A DNA stretch of 64,000 bases from Przewalskia tangutica (lineage: Eukaryota > Streptophyta > Magnoliopsida > Solanales > Solanaceae): positions 49,337,007 through 49,401,006 of the forward strand of contig CM056732.1 of assembly GCA_029844215.1 (NCBI GenBank), read 5' to 3'. The notes beneath the pieces are model-generated. The model was not told the origin of the DNA. It worked only from the letters and a program-made list of their open reading frames with translations, and searched no databases. Shown one piece after another: positions 45,858 through 59,244 of this stretch; the stretch's first letter is position 1; every line of letters starts with the position of its first letter. The position numbers were made by a program, and so were the translations under genes.

Positions 45858-47090
45858 ACGACCTCTGTCATGGACTGCCAGTGTATGAACATCCTGCCTA
45901 GTTATTAAAGGCGAAGAACATGATTGATCGATGGTATATCCACCGTGCCACCTGGTGAATGATCTGTCACCAAATAGCCTCGCGCATGGCGCATAACAAG
46001 TATCGAAATAGTACGACACTCCCGAGATAGGGTCTACCACATCGACTCACACTGCGAGGTAGAGGTGGCTTCGTCGACTAACACCCTTCTTCCTGGAAAC
46101 AAGTCCTGGAGCCACGGCGCTCACGAACATCCCGAGCGTCCCGAAGGCGTGGAGGAGCACTGCATCTGAGGTACATATCGATCTTCTTGAGGCTACGCGC
46201 TCGAAAGTTACCAAAGGACCCTGCTGTCCTGGCCCTCTTCTGCTGATATTGGTCATTCCGTCGACCTCTACGTTCCTCAGTCTGCTGTGCATAAGCCTGC
46301 ATGCGGGCAATGTCCATGCCCGGCTGAAGAGCTACTCCTTTGCAATCCTCCGCTAAATAATCATCGAGTCCTGTGACGTAGCGGTGCACTCTATCCTCCA
46401 TGTCTGCCACTAAAGAGGGGACATACCGAGCCAACGAGTCAAACTTTATGTTGTACTCCCGAACCGTCCGTCCGTCCTGCCTCAACATCATAAATCTATA
46501 TGCCCGAGCTCTCCTCATCTGCGAAGGCAAGAAGTGTGTAAGAAATGCCTCTGAGAACTCGTCCCAACCAGCTGGAAGCGCATGCTCCCCCCGGGACAGT
46601 TCCCATGAATCAAACCGATCATTGCGGTATCACGCGGCGATGTGAACCCAATACCACCGACTGCATCTCGAGGCCTTAATCACTTTCATGATCCGTAGCG
46701 TCGAATAAACTCACGAGGATCTTCCCGCCGATCCATAGAACTACGGTGGATCGCAACTCAAGAAGTCCGAAGTCTCAAACTATCGGATCTGGGTGAACCA
46801 TGGTACTAAGGAACCTCCGGCTCTGCGTCCTCGTGCCTAGCCACGATCCTAGCTAATCGACTATCTCCTTGTAATCCATATCCTCTGCTCGCAGTCGTGG
46901 AGTGGAGGCTCAGAATATCATGGGCTCAAGTAGAAAGCAGCGCACTAAACTTGGCATTTGTGGCGTCATGAGAACTCGCCGTATGAAGTACCACCTCAGT
47001 AATGACCAGCCTGTGCCCCGCACCCTCTGTTCTCTGCTCGCGACTCCTCTGCTGCCTTGCCGCCAGGCCTGGTTGCCTTGCGTGAGGCAT
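45858..47090 (-). pseudogene. Element H left-unit gag, truncated by element D
   Basis: Conserved start at 47090. A 150-residue open stretch at 46078-46530 covers MPSQMRRARAYRFMMLR, REYNIKFDSLARYVPSLV, MEDRVHRYVTGLDDYL and GMDIARMQAYAQQTEERRGR. The zinc-knuckle segment is reduced, and the C-terminal end is cut at 45858 where D begins, at the point corresponding to about 51735 in the right unit. Confidence 0.82.
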
Positions 47091-47293
47091 AAGCGGCACA
47101 TAAGAATACGTGAGGAGTCCAACTTATAACACCGCCTCACGAGGCACGATCTCGGAGTGAGAAGAATGGAAACCAATCCTAAATATCCTGCGACCTCACG
47201 ATTATAGGTGTGGTGCACAACACGCCGATAATCAAGACTTACTAGATCGTTACGTAGACACTTTCCGAGGACTAAGCGCTGCGATACCACTTT
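47091..47293 (-). other. Element H left-unit leader and primer binding site
   Basis: About 200 bp of leader with the primer binding site at 47278-47289, which reads TGGTATCGCAGC, altered at the first CAG. Confidence 0.75.
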
Positions 47294-47879
47294 TGTCATG
47301 GCCAGCCTCGGGGCGCGTACCTTACCCCGGGCACCCTAGTGATAATACATCAGAGAAAATCAGCGGAAATAAAAACTCAAAGATATGAACAATATGAAAT
47401 AAGAAACAGGCTAACCAAAACGGTCACCTTTTTATATATATATATAAAACCTAACAGTTACATCCTTTACAAACCCTGCCCACAACAGTACTACAACCCT
47501 CTAAGAGTTTTTATAATAACTATGACGGGACAGGGCCCCGCCATACCCCTGAATGTACAAGTACTTACAATGACAGGGGACTATACCAAAAGATAAGCCT
47601 CCGGAGAAACGGAGCTTCCCAATCTGTTAACCGTGATCCTATGAGCGAGGATCAACAACCGGTGTACCTCTACCTGCGGCATGAACGCAGCCCCCCGAAG
47701 GAGGTCAGTACAACAGGTACCAAGTATGTGAAACTGAAAATACTGTAATGAATCATAACAGTCTATATAAAACAGGAGACATGTATGATAACCAAACTAC
47801 AGTACACCATATATAAGCAGTTATGTCAAGTCAGGGACTTACGCCCTCAAAGTCATCAATCATGCCCGTGGAATTCCTT

Positions 47880-48430
47880 CTTCACTGCCGGCAGTCTATG
47901 ACATAAATCATAATCATGTGACGCGCCCGTGGAATCCTACCTCATTGTCGGCGTATACATATACAATACATATATATATCTCCTGCCCGTGGAATCCTCA
48001 ATCACTGTCGGCAGCCGTAGGTGTAACATATAACCATGTGACACGCCCGTGGCATCCTACCTCACTGTCGGCGTACACATATACAATACATATATATATA
48101 TATATAACATGCCCGTGGAATCCCTCATCACGGGTACATGTCTTCATGGGGAGCTAGTCCATGGAGTAATAATCGTATATAACATGCCCCCGGAATCCCT
48201 CATCGGTGTAGACATGTCTTCGTAGAGCTAGCCCATGGAGTAATAATAATGGCCACATGCCCCCGGAATCCCTCATCGGTGTAGACATGTCCATGTGACA
48301 ATAATAATATATCGGGAGTTTAACCCGCTGCATGGCCGCATGCCCTAATCCTCATCGGTGTAGACATGTCCATGTGACAATAACAATGGAAGCATACCCG
48401 TGGAATCCTCCGTCACTGCCGGTACGTCCA
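47880..48430 (-). repeat. Minisatellite cluster in H middle LTR
   Basis: Two interleaved unit types: one with GGAATCCTACCTCACTGTCG plus TA-rich ATACATATATAT tracts, one with CCCGGAATCCCTCATCGGTG plus TAGACATGTC. About nine units in total. The same cluster is at 53770-54345. Confidence 0.8.
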
Positions 48431-50196
48431 AGTAAGTTCACAACAAGTCAGCCGGGCCTCCACCGAGAGACACGGTAACATAGTAATACCACCCTTGTAC
48501 AACAGAGGCTATCACAACTAGCATAGGCAAGTTTAACATACTCTTAGACTTTGTTTAACATGTAAACTGATTCACCTTTTTTATAAACTCAAAGTACTCC
48601 CATTTTATGCCAACAATTCGGGTTTTAACCCTAAAGTACTACATACCTTAATTCTTTCAAAAAGATCTCTTTTTACGTAAAACAACTCGATACTAATATC
48701 CGTAGTATCAAAACACGTTCGTGTTTAAATCAAGTACTTTATACTTTTTAAACCAAGTTCTTTACATTTTTACAACAACATCAAGTACACTTTTAAAACT
48801 CAAGTAACTCACTCTTTTCAAAACAAGTGACCTATACTTTTAAATCCAGTTACTTCTCCTGTTCCGAAATCAAGTCGTTTATAAGTCAAGTCTCTTATCT
48901 TTCAAAATCAAGTCGTTTAGCTTTCAAAACCAAATAAAGACAATACCATGCCTTCCTTTTAAACAAAAACACTTTTTCTTTTTAAAGTCAAGTAACAATA
49001 TACTTTTCAAAATAGTTTAAGCCTCATAACTTCTTAAAAATATCAAGTTACCGTTTTAAATCCAATGATAAAACCATTCTTTCGTTTTCATAAAGTCCTT
49101 ATAACTAACTTCCCATAAAGCTATTATAACACTTTACATTTTAAACCAACCAAGGACAACTACTCACATTTCCGAAATCAAGATAACTTTATTCTTTTAA
49201 AGACCAAGTACCCATTACTCACGAATGAGGTTTCACAACTTTTTAACACAATTCAAGTCCTTAACATTTCATATCAAGTCACTTAACATCTAGAATCAAG
49301 TCAAGGACACAAAAAGGAAATCCAACTCCTTTAACACACGTGCGTCTACCGCACTATATATTTCACAAATAATCATGCTCAAGAGAATAGGAAGAATCAC
49401 ATACCTATTCGGCTTAATCCACAAGCCAAGTCGAGTATGTCGTGCGTAGAATATCCACCTATAACAACCACAATACATCTATCAACATCTAGTTCTCTTC
49501 GTAGAATATTTCTAAGTATAAGGTTTCTTATTCTACGAAAAATTTGGCAGCACCTCCCGTGTATTTACTTATTTCCTACCTTTTTCAAGGCCTGATATCA
49601 ATAGCCAACATGCCACATTTAAGGCGCAGTAATATAATACTCAAAGGGGATTACACGCCTAACTGGACGTGTAATATTCTGCCCCACAATATATAATACA
49701 GTCTATTTCCTTTCAATCTTCCTTCCACATATCAAATACTCAATTATAAACTACTACAACATGTAATCTCCGATTCTGATAGAAGGAAAGATCATTACCT
49801 CGATAAGCCCAAAATTATCCAATGATTAAAAGTCGATCCTTAGGAATCTTAGCTCCAATTCCTTACGTTCCAATCCGCTACACGCAACCCTTAGAAGCTC
49901 CTAACCAACTTCTCTTCAAGATTCAACTCCAAAAAGTGAAGAACACTTAGGTTCTAAACTTGACAACTTTCGGCCAACGCAAGACTTTATGGCTAGGGTG
50001 TGAAATCTTTTCTAACTCTTGGTTCACAATCTTCCTAACACCTTAAGGAAGAACACTTAAAAGTTTAAGTTTTTTGGACAACTTTTGCTCAAGAAATCTA
50101 GGCAAAGCCGAGAGCACACAAGGAAGGGAGGGAGTATTTTCTCAAGTCTTGGAAATTATTCCAAGTGTGGATGAAGAAATCTTGCAACAATAGGGG

Positions 50197-50205
50197 TATT
50201 TATAA
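50197..50205 (-). promoter_or_regulatory. TATA box, H middle LTR
   Basis: TTATAAATA on the minus strand, about 506 bp inside the LTR. Because this LTR is shared, it could drive the left unit. Confidence 0.55.
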
Positions 50206-50711
50206 GCCAACCAAGGGCTAGTATCAAAGAAAGTGTGTGGTAGAGATTGGGGACAAGTGTGTGTGGGTCCCACCATCCACATGTCCAACAAAAACTTGAG
50301 ACAAGTGGCAAGACAAAACGGCCAAGAGGCCACATGGCACACACATTTCGGCCATGTGCCACCTAAGGGGGTGGCAAGTGTCTCCCTCCTATTCGTCCAA
50401 AATATTTCATCTCCCGAAAATATCCATAATGTCCAAAATCTTGAAAACAAAGTGGGCCCCACAAAACCATAAATTTTTCCCCGTGGTCCCCACGTGACCA
50501 AATCCGAAAATAAAATTCCATAATTCTCTAATATTCCAAAAAGTCCAAATACCAAAATTGGGAATCCAATTCCCATTTTCGAACCATTTTCCTTCACAAA
50601 CGGCGGAAAATTTTCCGTCGGAAAATCAAATCTTTCTTCCTTTCCAATCTTAATGTCGTATTCTCGTACGTACGTCCTCACATACATACCCTGGAACTAC
50701 GGGGTGTAACA

Positions 50712-50724
50712 TTCTTCCCCCCTT
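50712..50724 (-). other. Polypurine tract of H right unit
   Basis: AAGGGGGGAAGAA on the minus strand, directly abutting the middle LTR; differs from the type 1 tract by two bases. Confidence 0.8.
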
Positions 50725-51639
50725 AGAAACATTCATCCCGAATGTTCCTTCTAAGTCTCCAAACACACATGCGCCTGTATAACCTCCACTACTATACTTA
50801 CAAAACCAATTATGCCACACATGGCCATAATATAACACACGAGCAATACTTAAATCCAAGACAACGAGGAACCACCCCTAACGTGCATAACATCTCAACT
50901 AACTCCCACTCATGGTCTATAGGATACTCTATTCGCACATTTACTTCACATAAATAATCACTTCCATTCTCTTAACACATATTCGCTTCTTTTCTTATTC
51001 GTCGTACCCTTCTCGTACACTCGAACTCTTTCTAATACCCGTACCACCTTTCAGTCATCACTTCAGTTTTCAACACCTTGGAGTTACCACCTCCAAACTT
51101 GGTCATTACTAGCTTCGACTTTCTTTAAGGCCATTCCCGGCCTTCACGACCCAATTCTGGTCGAACGCGTCTACGAACTCGTACAATGGTTACCTAGACT
51201 TGGGCCTTGAACCCTCGTGACCCTATCACATAGTGGGACCACCTCAAACTAACCCCACCTCATTCTAGGCTGCGGGTTAACCCGCAATCTGGCCTCAACC
51301 CGACCCATTCGTACTAAACTCTTGTTCCCGTCTGGAACAATCTTACTATTCAAGTCACGAAAACTTAGTGGTCTTCTTAGCTTAATTACCCACTTTCATT
51401 TCACACCACTCATGGACTTTTCACACGAATATACCCCACGTATACTATGTATCTCAACAAATATCAAAACGTAAAATCTTTCACTCAAGACGGCCTTGCA
51501 TCTAAGGTCTCCACGGTTATCAAAATTCTAAGGCTCACAATCTCTATGCCCCCAAACTTACCCTTTTTACTAACCAGGCTTCTAAATCACATTTTACACA
51601 AAACTACCCGCACATAACACTTAACATGTAACCATCTTA
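50725..51639 (-). other. Conserved non-coding 3' block of H right unit
   Basis: About 0.9 kb homologous to the blocks in C, E and F, although H's LTR is of another type. Landmarks are GCGGGTTAACCCGC at about 51273-51286 and the CCCGGCCTTCACGACC region near 51136. No Pol motif. Confidence 0.78.
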
Positions 51640-52990
51640 TCAACGCATACTAGTCTCTAAAGGGTTAAAGATATACCTGAAATCAAATAGGCGGTTCCAA
51701 GGACCGATAAAACTGGGAACTTCCACCACGACCTGCCCGCTGCGGTGTATGAACATCTGCCTAGTTGTTGAAGCGAAGAACCGCATTGATCGATGGTATG
51801 CTATCCCACCAGTGCCACCTTTGGTCGGACAGTCTCTCACCAAATGGCCCTGCTGGCCGCAAGCATAACAAGCTGTCGAAATAGTACGACACTCCCCGAG
51901 ATGGGGTCTACCACATCGACCACACCGAGGTAGAGGTGGCTTCATCTGACTAACGCCCTTCTTCCCCGAAACACGAAGTCCTGGAGCCCCGACCGCTCTG
52001 AACATCCCGACGTCACGAAGGCGTGGAGGAGCACTCTGTCCGGCCGAGGTACATATCGATCTCTTTGAGGCTACCCGCCGAAAGTTACCAAAGGACCTGC
52101 TGTCTCGGCCTCTTCTGCTGATATTGGTCATTCCGTCGACCTCTACGTTCCTCAGTCTGCTGTGCATAAGCCTGCATGCGGGCAATGTCCATGCCCGGCT
52201 GAAGAGCTACTCCTGTGCAACCCTCCGCTAAATAATCACCGAGTCCTGTGACGTAACGGTGCACTCTATCCTCCATGTGTGCCACTAAAACCGGGACATA
52301 CCGAGCCAACGAGTCAAACTCTACGTTGTACTCCCGAACCGTCCGTCCGTCCTGCCTCAACATCATAAATCTATATGCCCGAGCTCTCCTCATCTGCGAA
52401 GGCAAGAAGTGTGTAAGAAATGCCTCTGAGAACTCGTCCCAACCGGTGAAGCGCATGCTCCCAGGGACGGTTCCATGAATCACACTTGATCATTGTAGTA
52501 TCACGCAACCGATGTAAACCCAATACCACTGACTCTGTCTCTGAGGCCTTAATCACTTTCATGATCCGCTGTAACTGTCGAATAAACTCCTGAGGATCTT
52601 CCTCAGTTTTCGATCCATAGAACTCTGGTGGACTGCAACTCAAGAAGTCCCGAAGTCTCAAACTATCGGATCTAGGGTGAACCACTGGTACTACCGGAAC
52701 CTCCGACTCTCATCTGTCCTCGTACCTAGCCACAATCCTAGCTAGTAACTGGACTATCTCCTTGTAATCCATATCATCTGCTCTCGAGTCGTGGGAGGAG
52801 GCTCGAATATCATGGGCTCGGTAAGCTGCACGCGTGCACTAAACTCTTTGAAGTGCGGCGTCGCAGAACTCGCCGTATGAAGTACCACCTCAGGTAATGG
52901 CCCGGGCCTGTGCCCCGTGCCTCGTGCTCTACTCGTAGCTCCATCTGCTGCCTTGCCCTTCTGGGCCCTGGTTGCCTTGCGTAGAGGCAT
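51640..52990 (-). pseudogene. Element H right-unit gag (few frameshifts)
   Basis: Close to complete, about 450 codons. The start MPLRKATRAQKGKAADG is chosen at 52990, nine bases inside a longer frame, because it aligns with the other gag starts. Domains are the N-terminal PPEFYG/DPQEFIRQLQRIMKVIKAS (52371-52685), the core WDEFSEAFLTHFLPSQMRR to YVTGLGDYL (52085-52483), and zinc knuckles in 51640-52185 (CGRCGRPHLGEC and CYACGQQGHLVRDC). About three indels separate these blocks. The frame closes at 51640 after NPLETSMR, with no protease. Confidence 0.87.
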
Positions 52991-53196
52991 AACTGGCACA
53001 TAAGAATACGTCAGAGGGAGTCCAACTTATAACACCGCTCTGAGGCACGATCTCAGAGTGAGAAGAATGGAAACCAATCCTAAATATCCTGCAGCCTCCT
53101 GATTATAGGTGTGGTGCACAACACGCCGATAATCAAGACTCTACTAGATACGTTCTGTAGACACTTTCCGAGGACTAACTGCTCTGATACCACTTT
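52991..53196 (-). other. Element H right-unit leader and primer binding site
   Basis: About 200 bp of leader. The primer binding site at 53181-53192 is intact (TGGTATCAGAGC on the minus strand). Confidence 0.82.
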
Positions 53197-53769
53197 TGTC
53201 ACGACCCGACCTCGGGCCCGCGACTGGTGCCTTACCCCGGGCACCCTAGTGATAATACATCAGAGAAAATCAGCGGAAATAAAAACTCAAAGATATGAAC
53301 AATATGAAATAAGAAACAGGCTAACCAAAACGGTCACCTTTCTGTATATATATATAAAACCGAACAGTTACATCCTTTACAAACCCTGCCCACAATAATA
53401 CTACAACCCTCTAAGAGTTTTTATAACAACTATGACGGGACAGGGCCCCGCCATACCCCTGAATGTACAAGTACCTACAATGACAGGGGACTATACCAAA
53501 AGATAAGCCTCCGGAGAAACGGAGCTTCCCAATACGCAGAACCGTGATCCTATGAGCGAGGATCAACAACCGATGTACCTCTACCTGCGGCATGAACGCA
53601 ACCCCCCGAAGGAGGTCAGTACAAAAGGTACCAAGTATGTGGCGAAAATCAGAATGAATCATAACAGTCTATATAAAACAGGAGACATGTATGATAACCA
53701 AACTACAATACACCATATATAAGCAGTTATGTCAAGTCAGAGACTTACGCCCTCAAAGTCATCAATCAT

Positions 53770-54345
53770 GCCCGTGGAATTCCTTCCTCACTGTCGGCAG
53801 TCTATGACATAAATCATAATCATGTGACGCGCCCGTGGAATCCTACCTCATTGTCGGCGTACACATATACAATACATATATATATCTCCTGCCCGTGGAA
53901 TCCTCCATCACCGCTTTGTGCGTGGGTGTAACATATAACCATGTGACACGCCCGTGGAATCCTACCTCACTGTCGGCGTACACATATACAATACATATAT
54001 ATATATATATAACATGACCGTGGCATCCCTCATCACGGGTACATGTCTTCATGGGGAGCTAGTCCATGGAGTAATAATCGTATATAACATGCCCCCGGAA
54101 TCCCTCATCGGTGTAGACATGTCTTCATGGGGAGCTAGCCCATGGAGTAATAATAATGGCCACATGCCCCCGGAATCCCTCATCGTTGTAGACATGTCCA
54201 TGTGACAATAATAATATACCGGGAGTTTAGCCCGCTGCATGGCCGCATGCCCCCGGAATCCCTCATCGGTGTAGACATGTCCATGTGACAATAACATTGG
54301 AAGCATACCCGTGGAATCCTCCGTCACTGCTGGTACGTCCAAGTA
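53770..54345 (-). repeat. Minisatellite cluster in H 5' LTR
   Basis: Same two unit types and order as 47880-48430, with one extra complete CCCGGAATCCCTCATCGGTG unit near 54246-54270 where the middle LTR reads a shortened form. Confidence 0.8.
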
Positions 54346-56112
54346 AGTTCACAACAAGTCAGCCGGCCCTCCACCGAGAGAAGCGGTAACATAGTAATAC
54401 CACCCTTGCACAACACAGGCTATCACAACTAGCATAGACAAGTTTAACATACTCTTAGACTTTGTTTAACATGTAAACTGATTCACCATTTTTATAAACT
54501 CAAAGTACTCCCATTTTATGCCAACAATCCGGGTTTTAACCCTAAAGTACTACATACCTTAATTCTTTCAAAAAGATCTCTTTTTACGTAAAACAACTCG
54601 ATACTAATATCCGTAGTATCAAAACACGTTCATGTTTAAATCAAGTACTTTATACTTTTTAAACCAAGTGCTTTACATTTTTACAACAACATCAAGTATA
54701 CTTTTAAAACTCAAGTAACTCACTCTTTTCAAAACAAGTGACCTATACTTTTAAATCCAGTTACTTCTCCTTTTTAGAAATCAAGTCGTTTATAAGTCAA
54801 GTCTTTTATCTTTGAAAATCAAGTCGTTTAGCTTTCAAAACCAAATCAAGACAATACCATGCCTTCCTTTTAAACAAAAACACTTTTTCCTTTTTAAAGT
54901 CAAGTAACAATATACTTTTCAAAATAGTTTAAGCCTCATAACTTCTTAAAAATATCAAGTTACCGTTTTAAATCCAACGATAAAACCATTCTTTCGTTTT
55001 CATAAAGTCGTTATAACTAACTTCCCATAAAGCTATTATAACACTTTACATTTTAAACCAACCAAGGACAACTACTCACATTTCCGAAATCAAGATAACT
55101 TTATTCTTTTAAAGACCAAGTACCCATTACTCACGAATGAGGTTTCACAACTTTTTAACACAATTCAAGTCCTTAACATATCATATCAAGTCACTTAACA
55201 TCTAGAATCAAGTCAAGGACACAAAAAGGAAATCCAACTCCTTTAACACACGTGCGTCTACCGCACTATATATTTCACAAATAATCATGCTCAAGAGAAT
55301 AGGAAGAATCACATACATCTTCGGCTTAATCCACAAGCCAAGTCGAGTATGCCGTGCGTAGAATATCCACCTATAACAACCACAATACATCTATCAACAT
55401 CTAGTTCTCTTCGTAGAATATTTCTAAGTATAAGGTTTCTTATTCTACGAAAAATTCGGCAGCACCTCCCCTGTATTTACTTACTTCCTACCTTTTTCAA
55501 GGCCTGATATTAATAGCCAACATGCCACATTTAAGGCGCAGTAATATAATACTCAAATGGGATTACACGCCTAACTGGACGTGTAAATTTCTGCCCCACA
55601 ATATATAATACAGTCTATTTCCTTTCAATCTTCCTTCCACATATCAAATACTCAATTATAAACTACTACAACATGTAATCTCCAATTACAATAGAAGGAC
55701 AAAGATCATTACCTCGATAAGCCCAAAATTATCCAATGATTAAAAGTCGATCCTTAGGAATCTTAGCTCCAATTCCTTACGTTCCAATCCTCTACAAGCA
55801 ACCCTTAGATGCTCCTAACCAACTTCTCTTCAAGATTCAACTCCAAAAAGTGAAGAACACTTAGGTTCTAAACTTGACAACTTTCGGCCAAGGAAAGACT
55901 TTATGGCTAGGGGTGTGAAATCTTTTCTAACTCTTGGTTCACAATCTTCCTAACACCTTAAGGAAGAACACTTAAAAGTTTAAGCTTTTTTGGACAACTT
56001 TTTCTCAAGAAATCTAGGCAAAGCCGAGAGCACACAAGGAAGGGAGGGAGTATTTTCTCAAGTCTTGGAAATTATTCTAAGTGTGGATGAAGAAGTCTTG
56101 CAACAATGGGGG

Positions 56113-56121
56113 TATTTATAA
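56113..56121 (-). promoter_or_regulatory. TATA box, H 5' LTR
   Basis: TTATAAATA on the minus strand; the U3 upstream of it is truncated by element I. Confidence 0.5.
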
Positions 56122-56525
56122 GCCAACCAAGGGCTAGGATCAAAGCAAGTGTGTGGTAGAGATTGGGGACAAGTGTGTGTGGGTCCCACCTGTTACACCC
56201 CGAAATTTTAGGATATGTTTATAAGAATGAAGGTAAGAACCCAAAAATGTTAAGATTTGAGACGAATAAAAATTTATCAGAATTATGGAATTGTCGGAAA
56301 ACGAAATATTGCGACGAATGAGAGGGCGACATGTGTCACCCCCCTTAGTGGTCTTGGTCGAATTTGTGCATGGGTAGAATGGTCATTTGACCATATTTAT
56401 GAAGAAAGTCTTCCTAGACTAAGAGCTTGACAACATTGACCAAGTCAATGAACCCACATAGCATGATATTTTAATAAAATGCATCCAAGACACCCATTTG
56501 TTTAAATCTTAACCCTTCCTTGTGT

Positions 56526-56533
56526 TATATAAG
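56526..56533 (+). promoter_or_regulatory. TATA box, element I LTR
   Basis: TATATAAG about 335 bp into the LTR, followed by AAGACTTTGTCATTCTCAAC, the counterpart of the start segment of other LTRs. Confidence 0.5.
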
Positions 56534-58249
56534 CTTACTAGTAGTGCAAGACTTTGTCATTCTCAACACTTAGAGAAAATTTGAAATATCTTGAAGAACT
56601 CTTAGTGAGCTCTCGGTTTTGGAGAAAAGTTGCAAGAATAAATTTTTTGTTTGTTGTCCAATAAGCTCCATACTTTAAACCAAGGTACCTAAGGGTATTG
56701 TAAGTGTATCTCAATAGAAAGATCTCGGAAATGTGGTGTTTTCGTATTAGTCGCAAGGCGAAAACCTAAGGAGTTGTTCAACTTTGAAGTTGGAACTTGA
56801 AGAGGAGATCTTCATAAGCTTCTAAGGGTTGCTTGGAGTGGATTGGAACGTCGAAAAGAGGAGCTAAAGTTGCTAAGGATCGACTTGTAATCTTGGATCA
56901 TATTTGGGCTAAATGAGGTAATAATCTTCGTCTTACTTTTGTAATTGAAGATTCCATGTTATTATAAGTTAGAAATGATCATGTGATACGTGTTATGAAG
57001 ATTGATAAGTGTTATGGAAATTTGGAAGCTCAAATCCGAAAATGACATGTTGAGCCATTTGAAATTGAAATCCAATTTGGTCGATAATTAGAATTGTCGC
57101 ATGTTACCTACTTGAAGAATGTAGTAGTTATAATCAATTGCGGCTTGATTACATGTTATACTAAACAACTTGGATTAAAAAGGAATTGGAAACGAATTTG
57201 TATCAGTGCCTCTCAAATTGCCGAATGGACATTATATGTTGGACTAGTTTGATATTTATCATGTGGAATTTTGCGTTTTGATTAAGCGTGTAATCCTATT
57301 GTTAACTACTTTGTTGAGCCTTAAATGTGGCGTGTTTGGTTATTGAATTCGGCCTTGAAAAGGTGGCAAAGTATGTAGAAACAAAGGAAGTCTTTGTCCG
57401 ATTTTCCGTAGAAATTAGTGACTTTGCACTTGGAATATTCTACGTTTGAAGCTAGAAGTTAATAGTCGTATTATGGTCATTATAGGTTGACATACTACGT
57501 ACGGCGTATTGGACTTAGCAAATGGATTAAACCGAAGAGGTATGTGGAACTTTCTTATCTCTTGAGCATGAATAAGTTGTAAATGTATAGTACGGTAGAC
57601 GTACAAGATTTTGGCAATCTAGTCCATTTGATATCCTTGGCTTATTTTAAGAATGTCCAAGTTGGTTGAGTTAGGGAATTAACTCACTTGTTTAAATATT
57701 AAGGATATCTTGGTGTTCAAAAGTTAAGAGACTTTAAGTATGTTGAAAGTATTTTTGATACTTGTTTTGTTGGAAAGTTTAAGTCTCTTGGTTATAAAGA
57801 GGAATGTAAGTTTCTAAGGTATAAAACTAGTATAACGGCTTTATGGGAAGTTGGTTATAATAGCTTTATGGAAGGTTAAAAAGAGTGGTTTACTCTAAGT
57901 AATATAAGTATGATAAATGACTTGAAATAATGAAAGGCAAATTGATTTAAAGACATCAATTGCTTAAAGTTTTAAAAGAAAGAAGTCACTTGATTTAGAA
58001 GCCTTAAATTGTATTTCTAAAAGGTATTGTGACTTATCTTGAAAAGTAGTTATGACTTGATACTATGGTTATTAGTATCTTGGAAGTTTTATATGAAAAT
58101 GAGTCATTTTAAAAGAATAGAAGTACGTAGTACTTTGGGTTAAATTCCCAGATTTATAATGACATGTTAGTGCCTTAAGTAAACTAAAATGAGAGTGTAT
58201 ATGAATAAGACTAATAAGAAGTTAGGGGGATTTCTTAACTTGCTTATTT

Positions 58250-58495
58250 ATTGTATGATAAGCCGGTAGTGCTTATGTTATGTATGATAAGCCGGTAGGG
58301 CTTATGTTATGTATGATGGTCGGTTGAGCTAGGGTAAGAGTATAAATGAGGGGTAAACCCCCAAGACGTTATACCACCTTCTCCAGGGTAAGAGTATAAA
58401 TGAGGGGTAACCCCCAAGACGTTATACCACCTGCCGGGGTAAGAGTATAAATGAGGGTAAACCCCAGACGTTATACCACCATTCGTGGATTTGCT
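58250..58495 (+). repeat. Tandem repeats in element I LTR
   Basis: First two to three copies of a 28-bp unit (GTATGATAAGCCGGTAG), then three copies of a roughly 60-bp unit with AGAGTATAAATGAGGGGTAA and CCCCAAGACGTTATACCACC. They occupy the same LTR region as the arrays of other types. Confidence 0.85.
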
Positions 58496-59244
58496 ACCCA
58501 TGATGCGAGGAATACCTCATGCGAGTCCTTATGGGCTTATGCGGTGAAATAGTCCCGTGCGGTAGTCGGCTATCACGAAGAATACCTCATGCGGTTCCAC
58601 AGGACCCATGCGGGTGAAATAGTCCCAGGAGTAGGATTGCTTATTGATACTACGGGCGAGGGACCCTGTTTTGATCATGAGCCTCCTATTTTTATGCAGT
58701 AAAGTATATACTTATTTACTCTCGGTGTTAGTAAGGCCAGTGTCTTGTTGATTGAGTTATCATACATCTCCGCTTTATTATAGACTTATGATTTCATTCT
58801 GATCTTTGATTTCACATATTTGGTACATGTTGTCTTGACCTCCTTCGTGGCTGCGTTCATGCGCGGTAGAGTATACAGTTCTTGATCCTCACGCTTAGGA
58901 TCACCGTTCATTGGCTGGGAATCTCTTTTACTTCGGAGGCTTATCCCTGGTATGGTCGGTCGTTGTATATTCAGGGGTATGGCGGGGCCCTGTCCCGTCA
59001 CAGTTGTTATTCTTAGAGGTCTGTAGTCACATTGTGGATTGGGTTGTAAAGAAAAAAAAGATGTACTGTTCTATTTCTGGATTGTGTATATTTTACGGAA
59101 GGTGGCCTTATCGGCTAGTCTGTTGTTGTTTACTGTCTAAGTTTTTATGTGTGTTGTATATGTTCCGCTGCTATTCTCTGATGTATACCTGACAGGGGTG
59201 CCCATGTAGGGCACCAGTCACGGGCCCGAGGTCGGGTTGTGACA

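Larger units (their letters stand above)
47294..50711 (-). repeat. Element H shared (middle) LTR
   Basis: 3.42 kb, type 2, ending GGGGTGTAACA (LTR start TGTTACACCCC on the minus strand). It contains the repeat cluster 47880-48430 and the TATA box 50197-50205. Primer binding site lies on its left and purine tract on its right. Confidence 0.9.
45858..56190 (-). mobile_element. Element H: tandem LTR retrotransposon complex (internal-LTR-internal-LTR)
   Basis: Two minus-strand gag-only internal regions (45858-47293 partial; 50712-53196 complete) alternate with two LTRs (47294-50711; 53197-56190 truncated by I). The middle LTR therefore serves as 5' LTR of the left unit and 3' LTR of the right unit. 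Such shared-LTR tandems are usually explained by recombination between elements. The two LTRs are nearly identical over kilobases, indicating youth. Confidence 0.88.
53197..56190 (-). repeat. Element H 5' LTR, interrupted by element I
   Basis: Nearly identical to 47294-50260 and cut at 56190 after GGGTCCCACC, where the middle LTR continues ATCCACATG. The remaining 0.45 kb should lie beyond the window. TATA box 56113-56121. 56186-56190 (CCACC) is the expected left duplication of I. Confidence 0.88.
56191..59244 (+). repeat. Element I 5' LTR (type 3)
   Basis: 3.05 kb beginning TGTTACACCCCGAAATTTTAGG, unlike the other LTRs in its U3, but with the same 3' end (GGGTTGTGACA) and primer site. A TATATAAG box lies at 56526-56533. 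Two repeat clusters occur at 58250-58500. Inserted in H's 5' LTR; the partner LTR is outside the window. Confidence 0.85.

Noticed and set aside
49296..49478. A 60-codon open frame conserved at 55208-55390
   Set aside because: Conservation is explained by the two copies being a recent LTR duplicate; homologous LTR positions in other elements are not open.
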